A stretch of 64,000 nt of DNA from the NCBI RefSeq assembly GCF_014656295.1, contig NZ_BNCD01000003.1, positions 472,155 through 536,154 of the forward strand, written 5' to 3'. The number at the start of each line of letters is the position of its first letter. Within the stretch, counting starts at the first letter, position 1. Source of the DNA: Streptomyces sulfonofaciens. Lineage in GTDB: Bacteria > Actinomycetota > Actinomycetes > Streptomycetales > Streptomycetaceae. This document shows positions 17,100 through 25,357 of the stretch, one piece after another. Below the pieces are notes generated by a model. It worked only from the letters and a program-made list of their open reading frames with translations, was not told the origin of the DNA and did no database searches. The position numbers and the translations under genes are program-made.

Positions 17100-18050
17100 A
17101 TGGCCCAGCAGGTCTCACCCCGCACCCCGGCGCACCCGGCGGACAACGCGACGCCCGCCGACACCCTGGCCCGCATCCGCGCCGCGCGGCCGTCACTGGC
17201 TCCCTCGGAACGCCGGGTGGCCGACGCCGTCCTGGCCGATCCCGCCCAGGCCGCTGAGCTGTCCATCGGCGCGCTCGGCAAGCGGGCGAACACCTCGGCG
17301 GCCACCGTGATGCGGTTCTGCCGGACCATCGGCCTCGGCAACTATCCGCAGCTTCGCCTGGCGCTGGCGGCCGCCGCCGCCCGCGAGCACGCCCTCGGCG
17401 GTGAGCGGCCGCCGGCGGGCACCGACATAAGCGCCACCGACACGCTGGACCAGATCGTCAGCAAGATCATCTACAACGAGGTCCGCGCCCTGGAGGAGTC
17501 CGGCGCCGAACTGGACGTCGTTGCGCTCGGCCACGCGGTCGACGCCGTGGCGGGCGCCCGGCGGGTCGACATCTTCGGCGTCGGCGCCAGCGCGTTCGTC
17601 GGGCAGGACCTGCACCAGAAGCTCCACCGCATCGGCCGCATGGCCTTCATCTGGACCGACATGCACGCGGCCCTCACCGCCGTCGCCCTGCTCGGCCCCG
17701 GCGACGTCGCGCTGGCCATCTCGCACTCCGGTGAGACCGAGGACACCGTCGAGCCCCTCCAGGCCGCCGCGGAGCGCGGCGCCACCACGATCGCCCTCAC
17801 CAACTACCCGCACTCCCCGCTCGCGGAGAGCGCCGACTTCGCACTGACCACCTGCGCCCGCGAGACCCCGTTCCGCTCCGGCGCGACCGTCAGCCGCATC
17901 GCCCAGCTCGCCGTCATCGACTGCCTGTTCGTCGGTGTGGCACAGCGCTCCTTCGAGGCCACCACCGCCGCGCTGGAGAAGACCTACGGAGCCGTCCAGC
18001 GCCGCGGGCGCCGCCACCAGCCGGCGCGGCGCGCACCCGCCGGCGACTGA
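17100..18050 (+). CDS. RpiR/MurR-family transcriptional regulator with SIS domain
   Basis: Phosphosugar-sensing regulator, 316 residues. The N-terminal HTH_6 domain (around residues 22-95) includes the SIGALGKRANTSAATVMRFC recognition region; the C-terminal SIS domain (about 130-270) has the DIFGVGASAFVGQD and AISHSGETEDT phosphosugar-binding loops. E. coli MurR, of the same family, senses MurNAc-6-phosphate and controls murQ; this gene precedes murQ by 41 bp. ATG at 17100 lies 5 nt after an AGGAGGG; an upstream in-frame ATG would start inside the promoter. Likely represses or activates both arms of the divergent cluster through the 17013-17045 operator. Confidence 0.9.
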   Translation: MAQQVSPRTPAHPADNATPADTLARIRAARPSLAPSERRVADAVLADPAQAAELSIGALGKRANTSAATVMRFCRTIGLGNYPQLRLALAAAAAREHALGGERPPAGTDISATDTLDQIVSKIIYNEVRALEESGAELDVVALGHAVDAVAGARRVDIFGVGASAFVGQDLHQKLHRIGRMAFIWTDMHAALTAVALLGPGDVALAISHSGETEDTVEPLQAAAERGATTIALTNYPHSPLAESADFALTTCARETPFRSGATVSRIAQLAVIDCLFVGVAQRSFEATTAALEKTYGAVQRRGRRHQPARRAPAGD

Positions 18051-18091
18051 CGGCAACGCGAAGAGAACCACCCGGAAAGGACGATCGCGCC

Positions 18092-18988
18092 GTGGACCTC
18101 AGCACACTCGGCACCGAGAGCCGCAACGAGCGGACCGCGGAACTGGACCGTATGCCGGTCGCCGAACTGCTCTCCGTCATGAACGCCGAGGACCTCACCG
18201 TCGCCGCCGCGGTCCGCGACGCGCTCCCGCGGATCGGCGCCGCCGTCGAGGCGATCACCGCATCCCTGCGGCAGGGCGGCCGGCTGGTGTACCTGGGGGC
18301 CGGCACCAGCGGCCGGATCGGATTGCTCGACGCCGTGGAGTGCCCGCCGACCTTCGGCACGGCGCCCGAGCAGGTGGTGGGCCTGCTGTCCGGTGGGCCG
18401 GGCGCGTTCGCCAGGGCGGTCGAGGGCGCCGAGGACGACGCAGGCGCCGCGGCCGCCGATCTCGACGGGATCGGGGTCGGCAGCCGGGACACCGTCGTCG
18501 GTCTCGCGGCCAGCGGCCGCACTCCCTATGTGGTGGGCGGCCTGCGGCACGCCCGCGCCGCCGGTGCCCGCACGGTGTCCGTGGCGTGCAACCGCGACGC
18601 CGTCATCAGCCGGCACGCGGACATCGCCATCGAGGTGCCGACCGGCCCCGAGGTGCTGACCGGGTCGACGCGGCTGAAGGCCGGGACCGCCCAGAAGCTG
18701 GTCTGCAACATGCTCTCCACCGCCTCCATGGTCCGCGTGGGCAAGGTGTACGGGAACCTGATGGTCGACGTCAGGGCCAGCAACGACAAGCTCGTCGACC
18801 GGGCCCGCCGCATGGTGGCCGAGGCCGCGGGGACCGACCCGGACACCGCGGCCCGCGCCCTGGCCGCCGCCGGGGGCCACGCCAAGACCGCCATCGTGAT
18901 GCTGCTGGGGCGCTGCACGCCCGAGGAGGGCGCCCGGCGGCTGGAGCGCGCGGACGGCGACGTCCGGGCCGCCGTCGACCGCTCCTGA
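18092..18988 (+). CDS. murQ: N-acetylmuramic acid 6-phosphate etherase
   Basis: Cleaves the lactyl ether of MurNAc-6-phosphate to give GlcNAc-6-phosphate and D-lactate; cytoplasmic. Length (298 residues) and motifs fit the family: LGAGTSGRIGLLDAVECPPT near 69-88 with a conserved Glu, a GAEDD acid patch near 113, VGLAASGRTPYVVGGL near 135, and RLKAGTAQKLVCNMLST near 192. Start is GTG at 18092 with GGAAAGG about 10 nt upstream. It follows the RpiR gene in the same transcript and ends before a perfect stem-loop. GlcNAc-6-phosphate would enter NagA/NagB metabolism encoded elsewhere. Confidence 0.96.
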   Translation: MDLSTLGTESRNERTAELDRMPVAELLSVMNAEDLTVAAAVRDALPRIGAAVEAITASLRQGGRLVYLGAGTSGRIGLLDAVECPPTFGTAPEQVVGLLSGGPGAFARAVEGAEDDAGAAAADLDGIGVGSRDTVVGLAASGRTPYVVGGLRHARAAGARTVSVACNRDAVISRHADIAIEVPTGPEVLTGSTRLKAGTAQKLVCNMLSTASMVRVGKVYGNLMVDVRASNDKLVDRARRMVAEAAGTDPDTAARALAAAGGHAKTAIVMLLGRCTPEEGARRLERADGDVRAAVDRS

Positions 18989-19000
18989 CGACCCGGCGAG

Positions 19001-19042
19001 GTGGTCCGGGGCAGGTCCGAGACCACCGCAGCCCCGGACCAC
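19001..19042. terminator. Stem-loop after murQ
   Basis: Perfect 12-bp arms (19001-19012 and 19031-19042, GTGGTCCGGGGC and its complement) with an 18-nt loop start 12 bp after the murQ stop. No T-run, as usual in Streptomyces. It can serve murQ and the convergent glnE. Confidence 0.75.
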
Positions 19043-19133
19043 GCGCCGCACGCACTGCACGCTGCCCCGGGCCGGGCGCCCCGGGCACCAAGGTCCCCGT
19101 GGACGCGGCCGGGACCCGCAGCCGCCGGCGCGG

Positions 19134-22127
19134 CTAGGACTCGTAGAAGCGCGACTCCACCACGGCGCGCGCCCGGCGCGTGGTGCGCCGGTAGTCCTCC
19201 AGCATGTCCCCGGCGTGCCCGGGCCCGTACCCGAGGTACCGCGCCACCGCGGCCAGCTCCCTGACCTCCGTCGGGAACGTGTCGCCCGCCCGCCCCCGCA
19301 CCAGCATCACCGCGTTGCGCACCCGGGTCGCCAGCACCCAGGCCTCGTCCAGTGTCGACGCGTCCCGCTCGGTCAGCAGTCCCGCCCCGCGCGCCGCGGC
19401 GAGCGCCTGCCGGGTCCTCGGGGTCCTGAGCGACGGCTCGTGGCCGCCGTGCCGCAGTTGCAGCAGTTGCACCGTCCACTCGACGTCGGAGAGGCCGCCC
19501 CGGCCGAGCTTGGTGTGCAGCGCCGGATCGGCGCCGCGCGGCAGCCGCTCCGACTCCATGCGCGCCTTGAGCCGCCGGATCTCCCGCACCGCGTCCTCAC
19601 CGAGCCCGGCGGCGGGGTAGCGCAGCCGGTCGGCCAGGCGCAGGAAGCGCCGCGCCAGGTCCTCGTCGCCCGCGACGTACTGCGCCCGCAGCAGCGCCTG
19701 CGACTCCCACACCAGCGACCAGCGGCGGTAGTACGCCTCGTACGACTTCAGCGTGCGCACCAGCGGCCCCGACTTGCCCTCCGGCCGCAGCCCCGTGTCG
19801 ATCAGCAGCGGCGGGTCGGCGCTCGGCAGTTGCAGCAGCCTGCGCATCTCCTCGACGACGGTGTGCGCGGCACGGCCCGCCTCCTGCTCGTCGACGCCCT
19901 CGCGCGGCTCGTGCACGAAGACGACGTCCGCGTCGGAGCCGTAGCCCAGCTCGTGGCCGCCGAAGCGGCCCATGCCGATCACGGCGAACCGGGTCGGCAG
20001 CTCGTCGCCCCAGCGGTCGCGGACCACGGCCCGCAGCGTTCCCGCCAGGGTCGCCGCCGTCAGGTCGGAGACGGCGCCGCCGACCAGGTCCACCAGCGTC
20101 CCCGGATCGCCTCCCGCGGGCCTCTCCTCGGTGCCGTAGGAGCCGATGAGGTCCGCGGCCGCGGTACGGAACAGCTCACGGCGGCGGACCGCCCGGGCCG
20201 CGGTGACACCCTGCGCGGCACCCTCGGCGCGGCCCACCGCGGACAGGATCTCCTGCTCGAGCTGGGCCCGCTCGCGCGGTTCGAGGCCGCCCGGGCCGCC
20301 GAGCAGGGCGACCGCCTCGGGGGCGCGCATCAGCAGGTCGGGGGCGAGCCGGCCGGCGGAGAGCACCCGGGCGAGGTTCTCGGCCGCCGCGCCCTCGTCG
20401 CGCAGCAGCCTGAGGTACCAGGGCGTCTTGCCGAGCGCGTCGGAGACCTTGCGGAAGTTCAGCAGCCCGGCGTCCGGATCGGCGGAGTCCGCGAACCAGC
20501 CGAGCAGCACCGGCAGCAGGGTGCGCTGGATGGCCGCCTTGCGGGTCACGCCGGAGGCCAGCGCCTCCAGGTGCCGCAGCGCCGTGCCCGGGTCGGCGTA
20601 CCCGAGCGCGACCATCCGCTCCCGGGCCGCACCGGTGCTCAGCCTGGTCTCGCCGGGCGCGAGCTGGGCGACCGCGTCCAGCAGCGGGCGGTAGAAGAGC
20701 TTCTCGTGCAGCCGTCGGACGACGGAGGTGTGGCGCCGCCACGCCCGGCCGAGGTCGGTGATGGGCTCGGTGCGCATGCCGAGCGAGCGGCCGATGCGCC
20801 GCAGGTCGGCCTCGTCCTCCGGCACCAGATGGGTCCTGCGCAGCCGGTGGAGCTGGATGCGGTGCTCCATCGAGCGCAGGAAGCGGTAGGCGTCGTCGAG
20901 CTGCACGGCGTCCACCCGGCCGACGTAGCCGCCCGCGGCGAGCGCCTTGAGCGCGTTCAGGGTGGTGCCGCTGCGCAGGGTGGTGTCGGCGCGGCCGTGC
21001 ACGAGCTGGAGAAGCTGGACGGCGAACTCGACGTCCCTGAGGCCGCCGGGGCCGAGCTTCAGCTCCCGCTCGACCTCCCCCGCCGGGATGTTCTCCACGA
21101 TCCGGCGGCGCATCTTCTGCACGTCGGCGACGAAGTTCTCGCGCTCCGCGGCCTGCCAGACGAGGGGGGAGACCGCCGCCATGTACGCGGCACCCAGCTC
21201 GGCGTCGCCGGCGACCGGGCGGGCCTTGAGCAGCGCCTGGAACTCCCAGGTCTTCGCCCAGCGCTGGTAGTAGGCGAGATGGCTGGCGAGGGTGCGCACC
21301 AGCGGGCCGTTGCGGCCCTCCGGGCGCAGGTTGGCGTCCACCGGCCAGATCGAGCCCTCCACCGTCGTCTCGGAGCAGATCCGCATCAGCAGCGAGGCCA
21401 GCCGGATCGCGGCCTGGACCGCCTTGTCCTCGTCGGCGCCCTCGACCGGGTCCGCCACGAAGACCACGTCGACGTCGGAGACGTAGTTGAGCTCGTGGCC
21501 GCCGCACTTGCCGAGCGCGATCACGGAGAGCCGGCACAGGGCGGCGTCCTCGGGGATCCGCTCCGCTGCGAGGGCGAGCGCGGCACGCAGCGTGGCGGTG
21601 GCGAGGTCGGCGAGCTCCGCCGCGGTCTCGGCGACGTCGGTGGTGCCGCAGACGTCGCGGGCCGCGATGGACAGCAGGCAGCGCCGGTAGGCGACGCGCA
21701 GCGTGACGGGGTCGTCGGCCCCGGCGAGGCCCCGTTCGAACTCCGCCACGCCCGGGTGCAGGTCCTCCTGCTCGTAGGTGACCAGGGCCTGCCAGTCGCC
21801 GGGGTGCCTGGCCAGGTGGTCGCCCAGCGCCTCGGAGGCGCCGAGCACCCCGATCAGCCGGTCGCGCAGCGGCTTGGCGGCGACCAGGGTGTCCAGCAGC
21901 GCCCGGCGCCCTGTGGCGTCCGGCTGGGCCTCCACCAGGCGGCCGAGGCCGCGCAGCGCGAGGTCGGGATCGGCGGCGCCGCCGAGCGCGTCCAGCAGGA
22001 CGGGATCGGTGCGCACGGCGGCGAGCGGGCCGGACGCCAGCAGCCGCTCGGCGGCGGACGGGTCGGTGAAGCCGAGCCGCAGCAGCCGTGTGAAGGTACT
22101 GCTCCTGCGCCCTTGCGGCACCGTCAT
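19134..22127 (-). CDS. glnE: Bifunctional glutamine synthetase adenylyltransferase/deadenylylase
   Basis: Controls class I glutamine synthetase (GlnA) by adding or removing AMP on a tyrosine. The 997-residue product has the duplicated nucleotidyltransferase architecture: an N-terminal half with GKCGGHELNYVSDVDVVFV near 206-224 (adenylyl removal) and a C-terminal half with GMGRFGGHELGYGSDADVVF near 718-737 (adenylyl transfer), each followed by a PII-uridylyl-like helical domain. Both halves keep the G-G-x-E-L-x(2)-x-S-D-x-D core, so both activities should be present. ATG at 22127, 9 nt after AGGAGG. Transcribed towards murQ. The 231-bp gap to the next gene (22128-22358) holds promoters only. 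Confidence 0.96.
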   Translation of the reverse strand: MTVPQGRRSSTFTRLLRLGFTDPSAAERLLASGPLAAVRTDPVLLDALGGAADPDLALRGLGRLVEAQPDATGRRALLDTLVAAKPLRDRLIGVLGASEALGDHLARHPGDWQALVTYEQEDLHPGVAEFERGLAGADDPVTLRVAYRRCLLSIAARDVCGTTDVAETAAELADLATATLRAALALAAERIPEDAALCRLSVIALGKCGGHELNYVSDVDVVFVADPVEGADEDKAVQAAIRLASLLMRICSETTVEGSIWPVDANLRPEGRNGPLVRTLASHLAYYQRWAKTWEFQALLKARPVAGDAELGAAYMAAVSPLVWQAAERENFVADVQKMRRRIVENIPAGEVERELKLGPGGLRDVEFAVQLLQLVHGRADTTLRSGTTLNALKALAAGGYVGRVDAVQLDDAYRFLRSMEHRIQLHRLRRTHLVPEDEADLRRIGRSLGMRTEPITDLGRAWRRHTSVVRRLHEKLFYRPLLDAVAQLAPGETRLSTGAARERMVALGYADPGTALRHLEALASGVTRKAAIQRTLLPVLLGWFADSADPDAGLLNFRKVSDALGKTPWYLRLLRDEGAAAENLARVLSAGRLAPDLLMRAPEAVALLGGPGGLEPRERAQLEQEILSAVGRAEGAAQGVTAARAVRRRELFRTAAADLIGSYGTEERPAGGDPGTLVDLVGGAVSDLTAATLAGTLRAVVRDRWGDELPTRFAVIGMGRFGGHELGYGSDADVVFVHEPREGVDEQEAGRAAHTVVEEMRRLLQLPSADPPLLIDTGLRPEGKSGPLVRTLKSYEAYYRRWSLVWESQALLRAQYVAGDEDLARRFLRLADRLRYPAAGLGEDAVREIRRLKARMESERLPRGADPALHTKLGRGGLSDVEWTVQLLQLRHGGHEPSLRTPRTRQALAAARGAGLLTERDASTLDEAWVLATRVRNAVMLVRGRAGDTFPTEVRELAAVARYLGYGPGHAGDMLEDYRRTTRRARAVVESRFYES

Positions 22128-22358
22128 GTTCGCCGGCCTCCTGTTCCGATCAAGGTCGATGGTCCCTGAGCCTACGACGGGAGCAAGCCGTTCCGCCCCG
22201 CGCGGGTGCCGCCTTTACCAGGCACAAACCATGTTTTCCGGGCACTATCGAAGAGGTGCCCGAACGGCCCGTGCCACAACCGGGCGACCGGGGCCGACGA
22301 TTCCCGGCCCCCCGTGCAGTCTGCCCCTCGACCGTCCCGAGCGTCAGGAGGACCGGAC

Positions 22359-22916
22359 ATGCCGCACCCCGCACCGCACCCCGCCCCCGGCGGGGCCGCC
22401 TTCCCCATGGCCACCGCGCCCGCCGGCGAGCTGGACGCCCGCTACAGCAGCCCGGAGGCCGTCCCCGTCCCCTGGCCGGAGGCCCTGCGCAGGCTGGAGC
22501 GGGCCGAGCTGTTCTGGATCTCGACGGTACGCCCCGACGGCCGCCCGCACGTCACCCCGCTGCTGGCCGTCTGGGACGCCGGGGCGCTGCACTTCTCCAC
22601 CGGAGCCCGCGAGCGCAAGGCCAGGAACCTGGCCGAGAACCCTCAGGTGGTCCTGACCACGGGCACCGGCACCTGGGCCGAAGGCTACGACCTCACCGTC
22701 GAGGGCGAGGCGGTCAGGATCACGGACGACGCCCGGCTGCGGGCCCTCGCGGACGCCTGGGAACGCAAGTACGGCGCGGTGTGGCGCTTCGAGGTGCGCG
22801 ACGGCGCCTTCGTGAGCCGGGAGGGCCCGGCCCTGGTCTTCGCGGTCGCCCCGCGCACCGCGTTCGGCTTCGGCAAGGGGGACACGTTCAGCCAGACCCG
22901 CTGGCGCTTCTCCTGA
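22359..22916 (+). CDS. Pyridoxamine 5'-phosphate oxidase-fold protein
   Basis: Split-barrel flavin- or F420-binding protein, 185 residues. After a Pro/Ala-rich start the core runs from about residue 45 (LFWISTVRPDGRPHVTPLLA, then HFSTGARERKARNL and VVLTTGTGTW), the classic PNPOx-like beta-barrel. The C-terminal phrases VFAVAPRTAFGFGKGD and QTRWRF occur in many actinobacterial general-stress FMN proteins, some of which use F420. Exact cofactor and substrate are unknown. ATG at 22359 is preceded by CAGGAGGA at 5-6 nt. Divergent from glnE and apparently monocistronic. Confidence 0.82.
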   Translation: MPHPAPHPAPGGAAFPMATAPAGELDARYSSPEAVPVPWPEALRRLERAELFWISTVRPDGRPHVTPLLAVWDAGALHFSTGARERKARNLAENPQVVLTTGTGTWAEGYDLTVEGEAVRITDDARLRALADAWERKYGAVWRFEVRDGAFVSREGPALVFAVAPRTAFGFGKGDTFSQTRWRFS

Positions 22917-23012
22917 GCCGCCCCGAGACCCCCGGGACGCGAAGCCCCGCGGCCCCGCGGGCAGGCGCCGCGAGCGGCCCCGCGGGCAGGCGCCGCGCAC
23001 CGCGCCCCGGAC

Positions 23013-23034
23013 GTTCACCCTTTCTTCATGCCCG
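23013..23034 (+). promoter_or_regulatory. Candidate PHO box
   Basis: Two adjacent 11-bp units (23013-23023 starting GTTCACC, 23024-23034 starting CTTCATG) match the Streptomyces PhoP pattern of direct repeats beginning G/T-TTCAYC. They lie about 85 bp before a secreted acid phosphatase gene, the kind of gene PhoP activates. Binding is inferred. Confidence 0.55.
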
Positions 23035-23117
23035 CTGGGGAGTGGCGTACGGCAGGGGCATCTTGGCGTGAGCATGCTCTGCAGGCCCTTTCCGACTCTC
23101 CCCACCGGAGGTCCATC

Positions 23118-24005
23118 GTGTCCGGCAGAAACGCCTTCCGCCGCGGTCGTTACGCCCTCGTCTCCGCCCTCGCCCTCACCGCGGGTGCCCTGGGGCTGTG
23201 GAGCGGGGTCGGCGGATCGTCGACGGCGCAGGCCGCCGCCGGGGTGCCCACCCCCGACCACGTGGTCGTAGCGGTCTTCGAGAACCATGCGTACGGCCAG
23301 GTCATCGGGTCGTCCAGCGCCCCGTACATCAACTCGCTGGCGAAGGGCGGTGCCAACCTCACGCAGGCGCACGCCGAGACCCACCCGAGCCAGCCCAACT
23401 ACATGGCGCTGTTCTCCGGCTCCACCCAGGGCATCACGGACGACAGTTGCTACACGCCCGGCTTCAGCAGCGCGCCCAACCTGGCCTCCCAGCTCATCGC
23501 CGCGGGCAGGAGCTGGGGCAGCTACAACGAGTCGCTGCCCAGCCAGGGCTCCACGACCTGCAACAGCGGCGACTACGCACGCAAGCACAACCCGTGGTTC
23601 GGCTTCAGCAACGTCCCGACCTCGTCGGCGAAGACGTTCGCGCAGTTCCCGAGCGACTTCACGCAGCTCCCGCAGGTGTCCTTCGTGGTGCCGAACCTCT
23701 GCAGCGACATGCACGACTGCTCCGTGTCCACCGGTGACACCTGGCTGAAGAACCACCTGGGCGCCTACGCGACCTGGGCGAAGACCCACAACAGCCTGCT
23801 GGTGGTCACCTTCGACGAGGACAACTCGCTCAGCGGCAACCGCATCCCCACCGTGCTCTACGGGCAGCAGGTGACGCCCGGGGCCAGCTCGACGACCACG
23901 TACAACCACTACGACCTGCTGCGCACGCTGGAGGACATGCACGGCCTGGGTCACGCCGGCAACGCCGCCTCGGGCAAGGACATCACCGGCGTCTGGACGT
24001 CCTGA
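23118..24005 (+). CDS. Secreted acid phosphatase / phosphoesterase family protein
   Basis: Exported alkaline-phosphatase-fold hydrolase, 295 residues. A signal peptide (basic RGRY, then a hydrophobic Ala/Leu stretch) is predicted to be cut after STAQA near residue 40. The mature protein begins with the HVVVAVFENHAYGQVIG metal/nucleophile region, continues with THPSQPNYMALFSG, and has VVTFDEDNS near 233 and NHYDLLRTLED near 266, the pattern of the acid phosphatase/phosphatidylinositol-3-phosphatase family. It should release phosphate from extracellular phosphomonoesters. Start is GTG at 23118, 7 nt after GGAGG. First gene of a three-gene run behind a candidate PHO box. Confidence 0.88.
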   Translation: MSGRNAFRRGRYALVSALALTAGALGLWSGVGGSSTAQAAAGVPTPDHVVVAVFENHAYGQVIGSSSAPYINSLAKGGANLTQAHAETHPSQPNYMALFSGSTQGITDDSCYTPGFSSAPNLASQLIAAGRSWGSYNESLPSQGSTTCNSGDYARKHNPWFGFSNVPTSSAKTFAQFPSDFTQLPQVSFVVPNLCSDMHDCSVSTGDTWLKNHLGAYATWAKTHNSLLVVTFDEDNSLSGNRIPTVLYGQQVTPGASSTTTYNHYDLLRTLEDMHGLGHAGNAASGKDITGVWTS

Positions 24006-24007
24006 CC

Positions 24008-25357
24008 GTGTACGTCGCGGACAGCCGCGCCTCCGGCGCGCCGTCCGCGGACGGCACCGCCCGGGCCCCCGACCGGCCCGGGCGGCGCCGTGCCGCGGTC
24101 GCCCCCACCGTGCTGGCGCTCGGCACGGTCAGTCTGATCACCGATGTCTCCTCGGAGATGGTCAGCGCCGTCCTGCCGCTGTACCTGGTGGCGGGCCTCG
24201 GACTCTCCCCGCTCGGCTTCGGCCTGCTCGACGGCGTCTACAACGGCGTCTCGGCGCTGGTCCGGCTGGTCGGCGGGCACCTCGCCGACCGCGGCAGGGG
24301 CCGCCACAAGGCGGTCGCGGCCCTCGGCTACGGCCTGTCGGCGGTGTGCAAGCCGCTGCTGCTCGTCGTCCACGGCCTGCCGCTGATCGGTGCCGTGCTC
24401 GCCGCCGACCGCACCGGCAAGGGCCTGCGCACCGCGCCGCGCGACGCGCTGATCTCGCTGTCCAGTGCGCCCGGCGCCCAGGGCCGCGCCTTCGGTGTGC
24501 ACCGCGCCATGGACACCACGGGCGCCCTGCTCGGCCCGCTCGCCGCCTTCCTGGTGCTGCGTGCGACGACCGACGGGTACGACGCGGTGTTCACGGTGAG
24601 CTTCTGCGTGGCCGCCGTGGGCGTCCTGGTGCTGGTGCTGTTCGTCCCCGGCCCCGCGCGGCCGCCCGCGGCACCCGCACGGGGCCGGGGGCCCGCACCC
24701 GCGGCGGCGCGGCCCACCCTGCGCGCCGCGCTGGCGCTGCTGCGCCGCCCCGAGATCCGGCGGATCGCGCTGTGCGCGCTGCTGCTCGGGCTCGCGACCG
24801 TCAGCGACTCGTTCGTCTACCTGCTGCTGCAACGCAGGCTGGGGGTGCCCGAGGGGTGGTTCGCGCTGCTGCCGCTCGGCACCGCGGCCGCCTTCCTGCT
24901 GCTCGCCGTGCCGCTCGGGCGGCTCGCGGACCGCGTGGGGCGGCGCACGGTGTTCCTCGGGGGGCACGTCGCCCTGCTCGGCGCCTACGGGCTGCTGCTC
25001 ACGGCCGGGCCCGGCGGCGTCCTGCCGTTCGCCGGGCTGCCGTACGCGGTCCTGCTGCTGCACGGCACCTTCTACGCCGCCACCGACGGGGTCCTGATGG
25101 CCGCCGCGTCCCAGAGCGTGCCGGCCGCCCTGCGCTCGTCCGGCCTCGCCCTGGTGCAGACGGGCCAGTCCTTCGCCCGCTTCGTGTGCTCGCTCGCCTT
25201 CGGCGCCGCCTGGACGGCCTGGGGCGACCGCACCGCGCTGGGCGCCTTCACCGTCCTGCTCGCCTGCTGCCTGCTGGCCGTCGGCCGGGCACCGCGCGGG
25301 ACGCCCACCACCGCCCCGCCCGCCACGGGCACCACCTCCGAGGAGGCCCCCGCATGA
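24008..25357 (+). CDS. MFS transporter
   Basis: Twelve-helix major facilitator, 449 residues. Features seen: a 35-residue basic N-terminal tail, SLITDVSSEMVSAVLPLYL as helix 1, the loop 2-3 motif GGHLADRGRGRHK near 95, ADRTGKGLRTAPRDALI near 137, and a second half starting after a Pro/Ala/Arg linker near 215-245. The DVSSEM and GKGLRTAPRDAL motifs are shared with a conserved MFS subgroup of unknown substrate. GTG at 24008 starts 2 nt after the phosphatase stop and the end overlaps the next ATG, so the three genes form one operon. A phosphate-related cargo is only a guess from context. Confidence 0.85.
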   Translation: MYVADSRASGAPSADGTARAPDRPGRRRAAVAPTVLALGTVSLITDVSSEMVSAVLPLYLVAGLGLSPLGFGLLDGVYNGVSALVRLVGGHLADRGRGRHKAVAALGYGLSAVCKPLLLVVHGLPLIGAVLAADRTGKGLRTAPRDALISLSSAPGAQGRAFGVHRAMDTTGALLGPLAAFLVLRATTDGYDAVFTVSFCVAAVGVLVLVLFVPGPARPPAAPARGRGPAPAAARPTLRAALALLRRPEIRRIALCALLLGLATVSDSFVYLLLQRRLGVPEGWFALLPLGTAAAFLLLAVPLGRLADRVGRRTVFLGGHVALLGAYGLLLTAGPGGVLPFAGLPYAVLLLHGTFYAATDGVLMAAASQSVPAALRSSGLALVQTGQSFARFVCSLAFGAAWTAWGDRTALGAFTVLLACCLLAVGRAPRGTPTTAPPATGTTSEEAPA

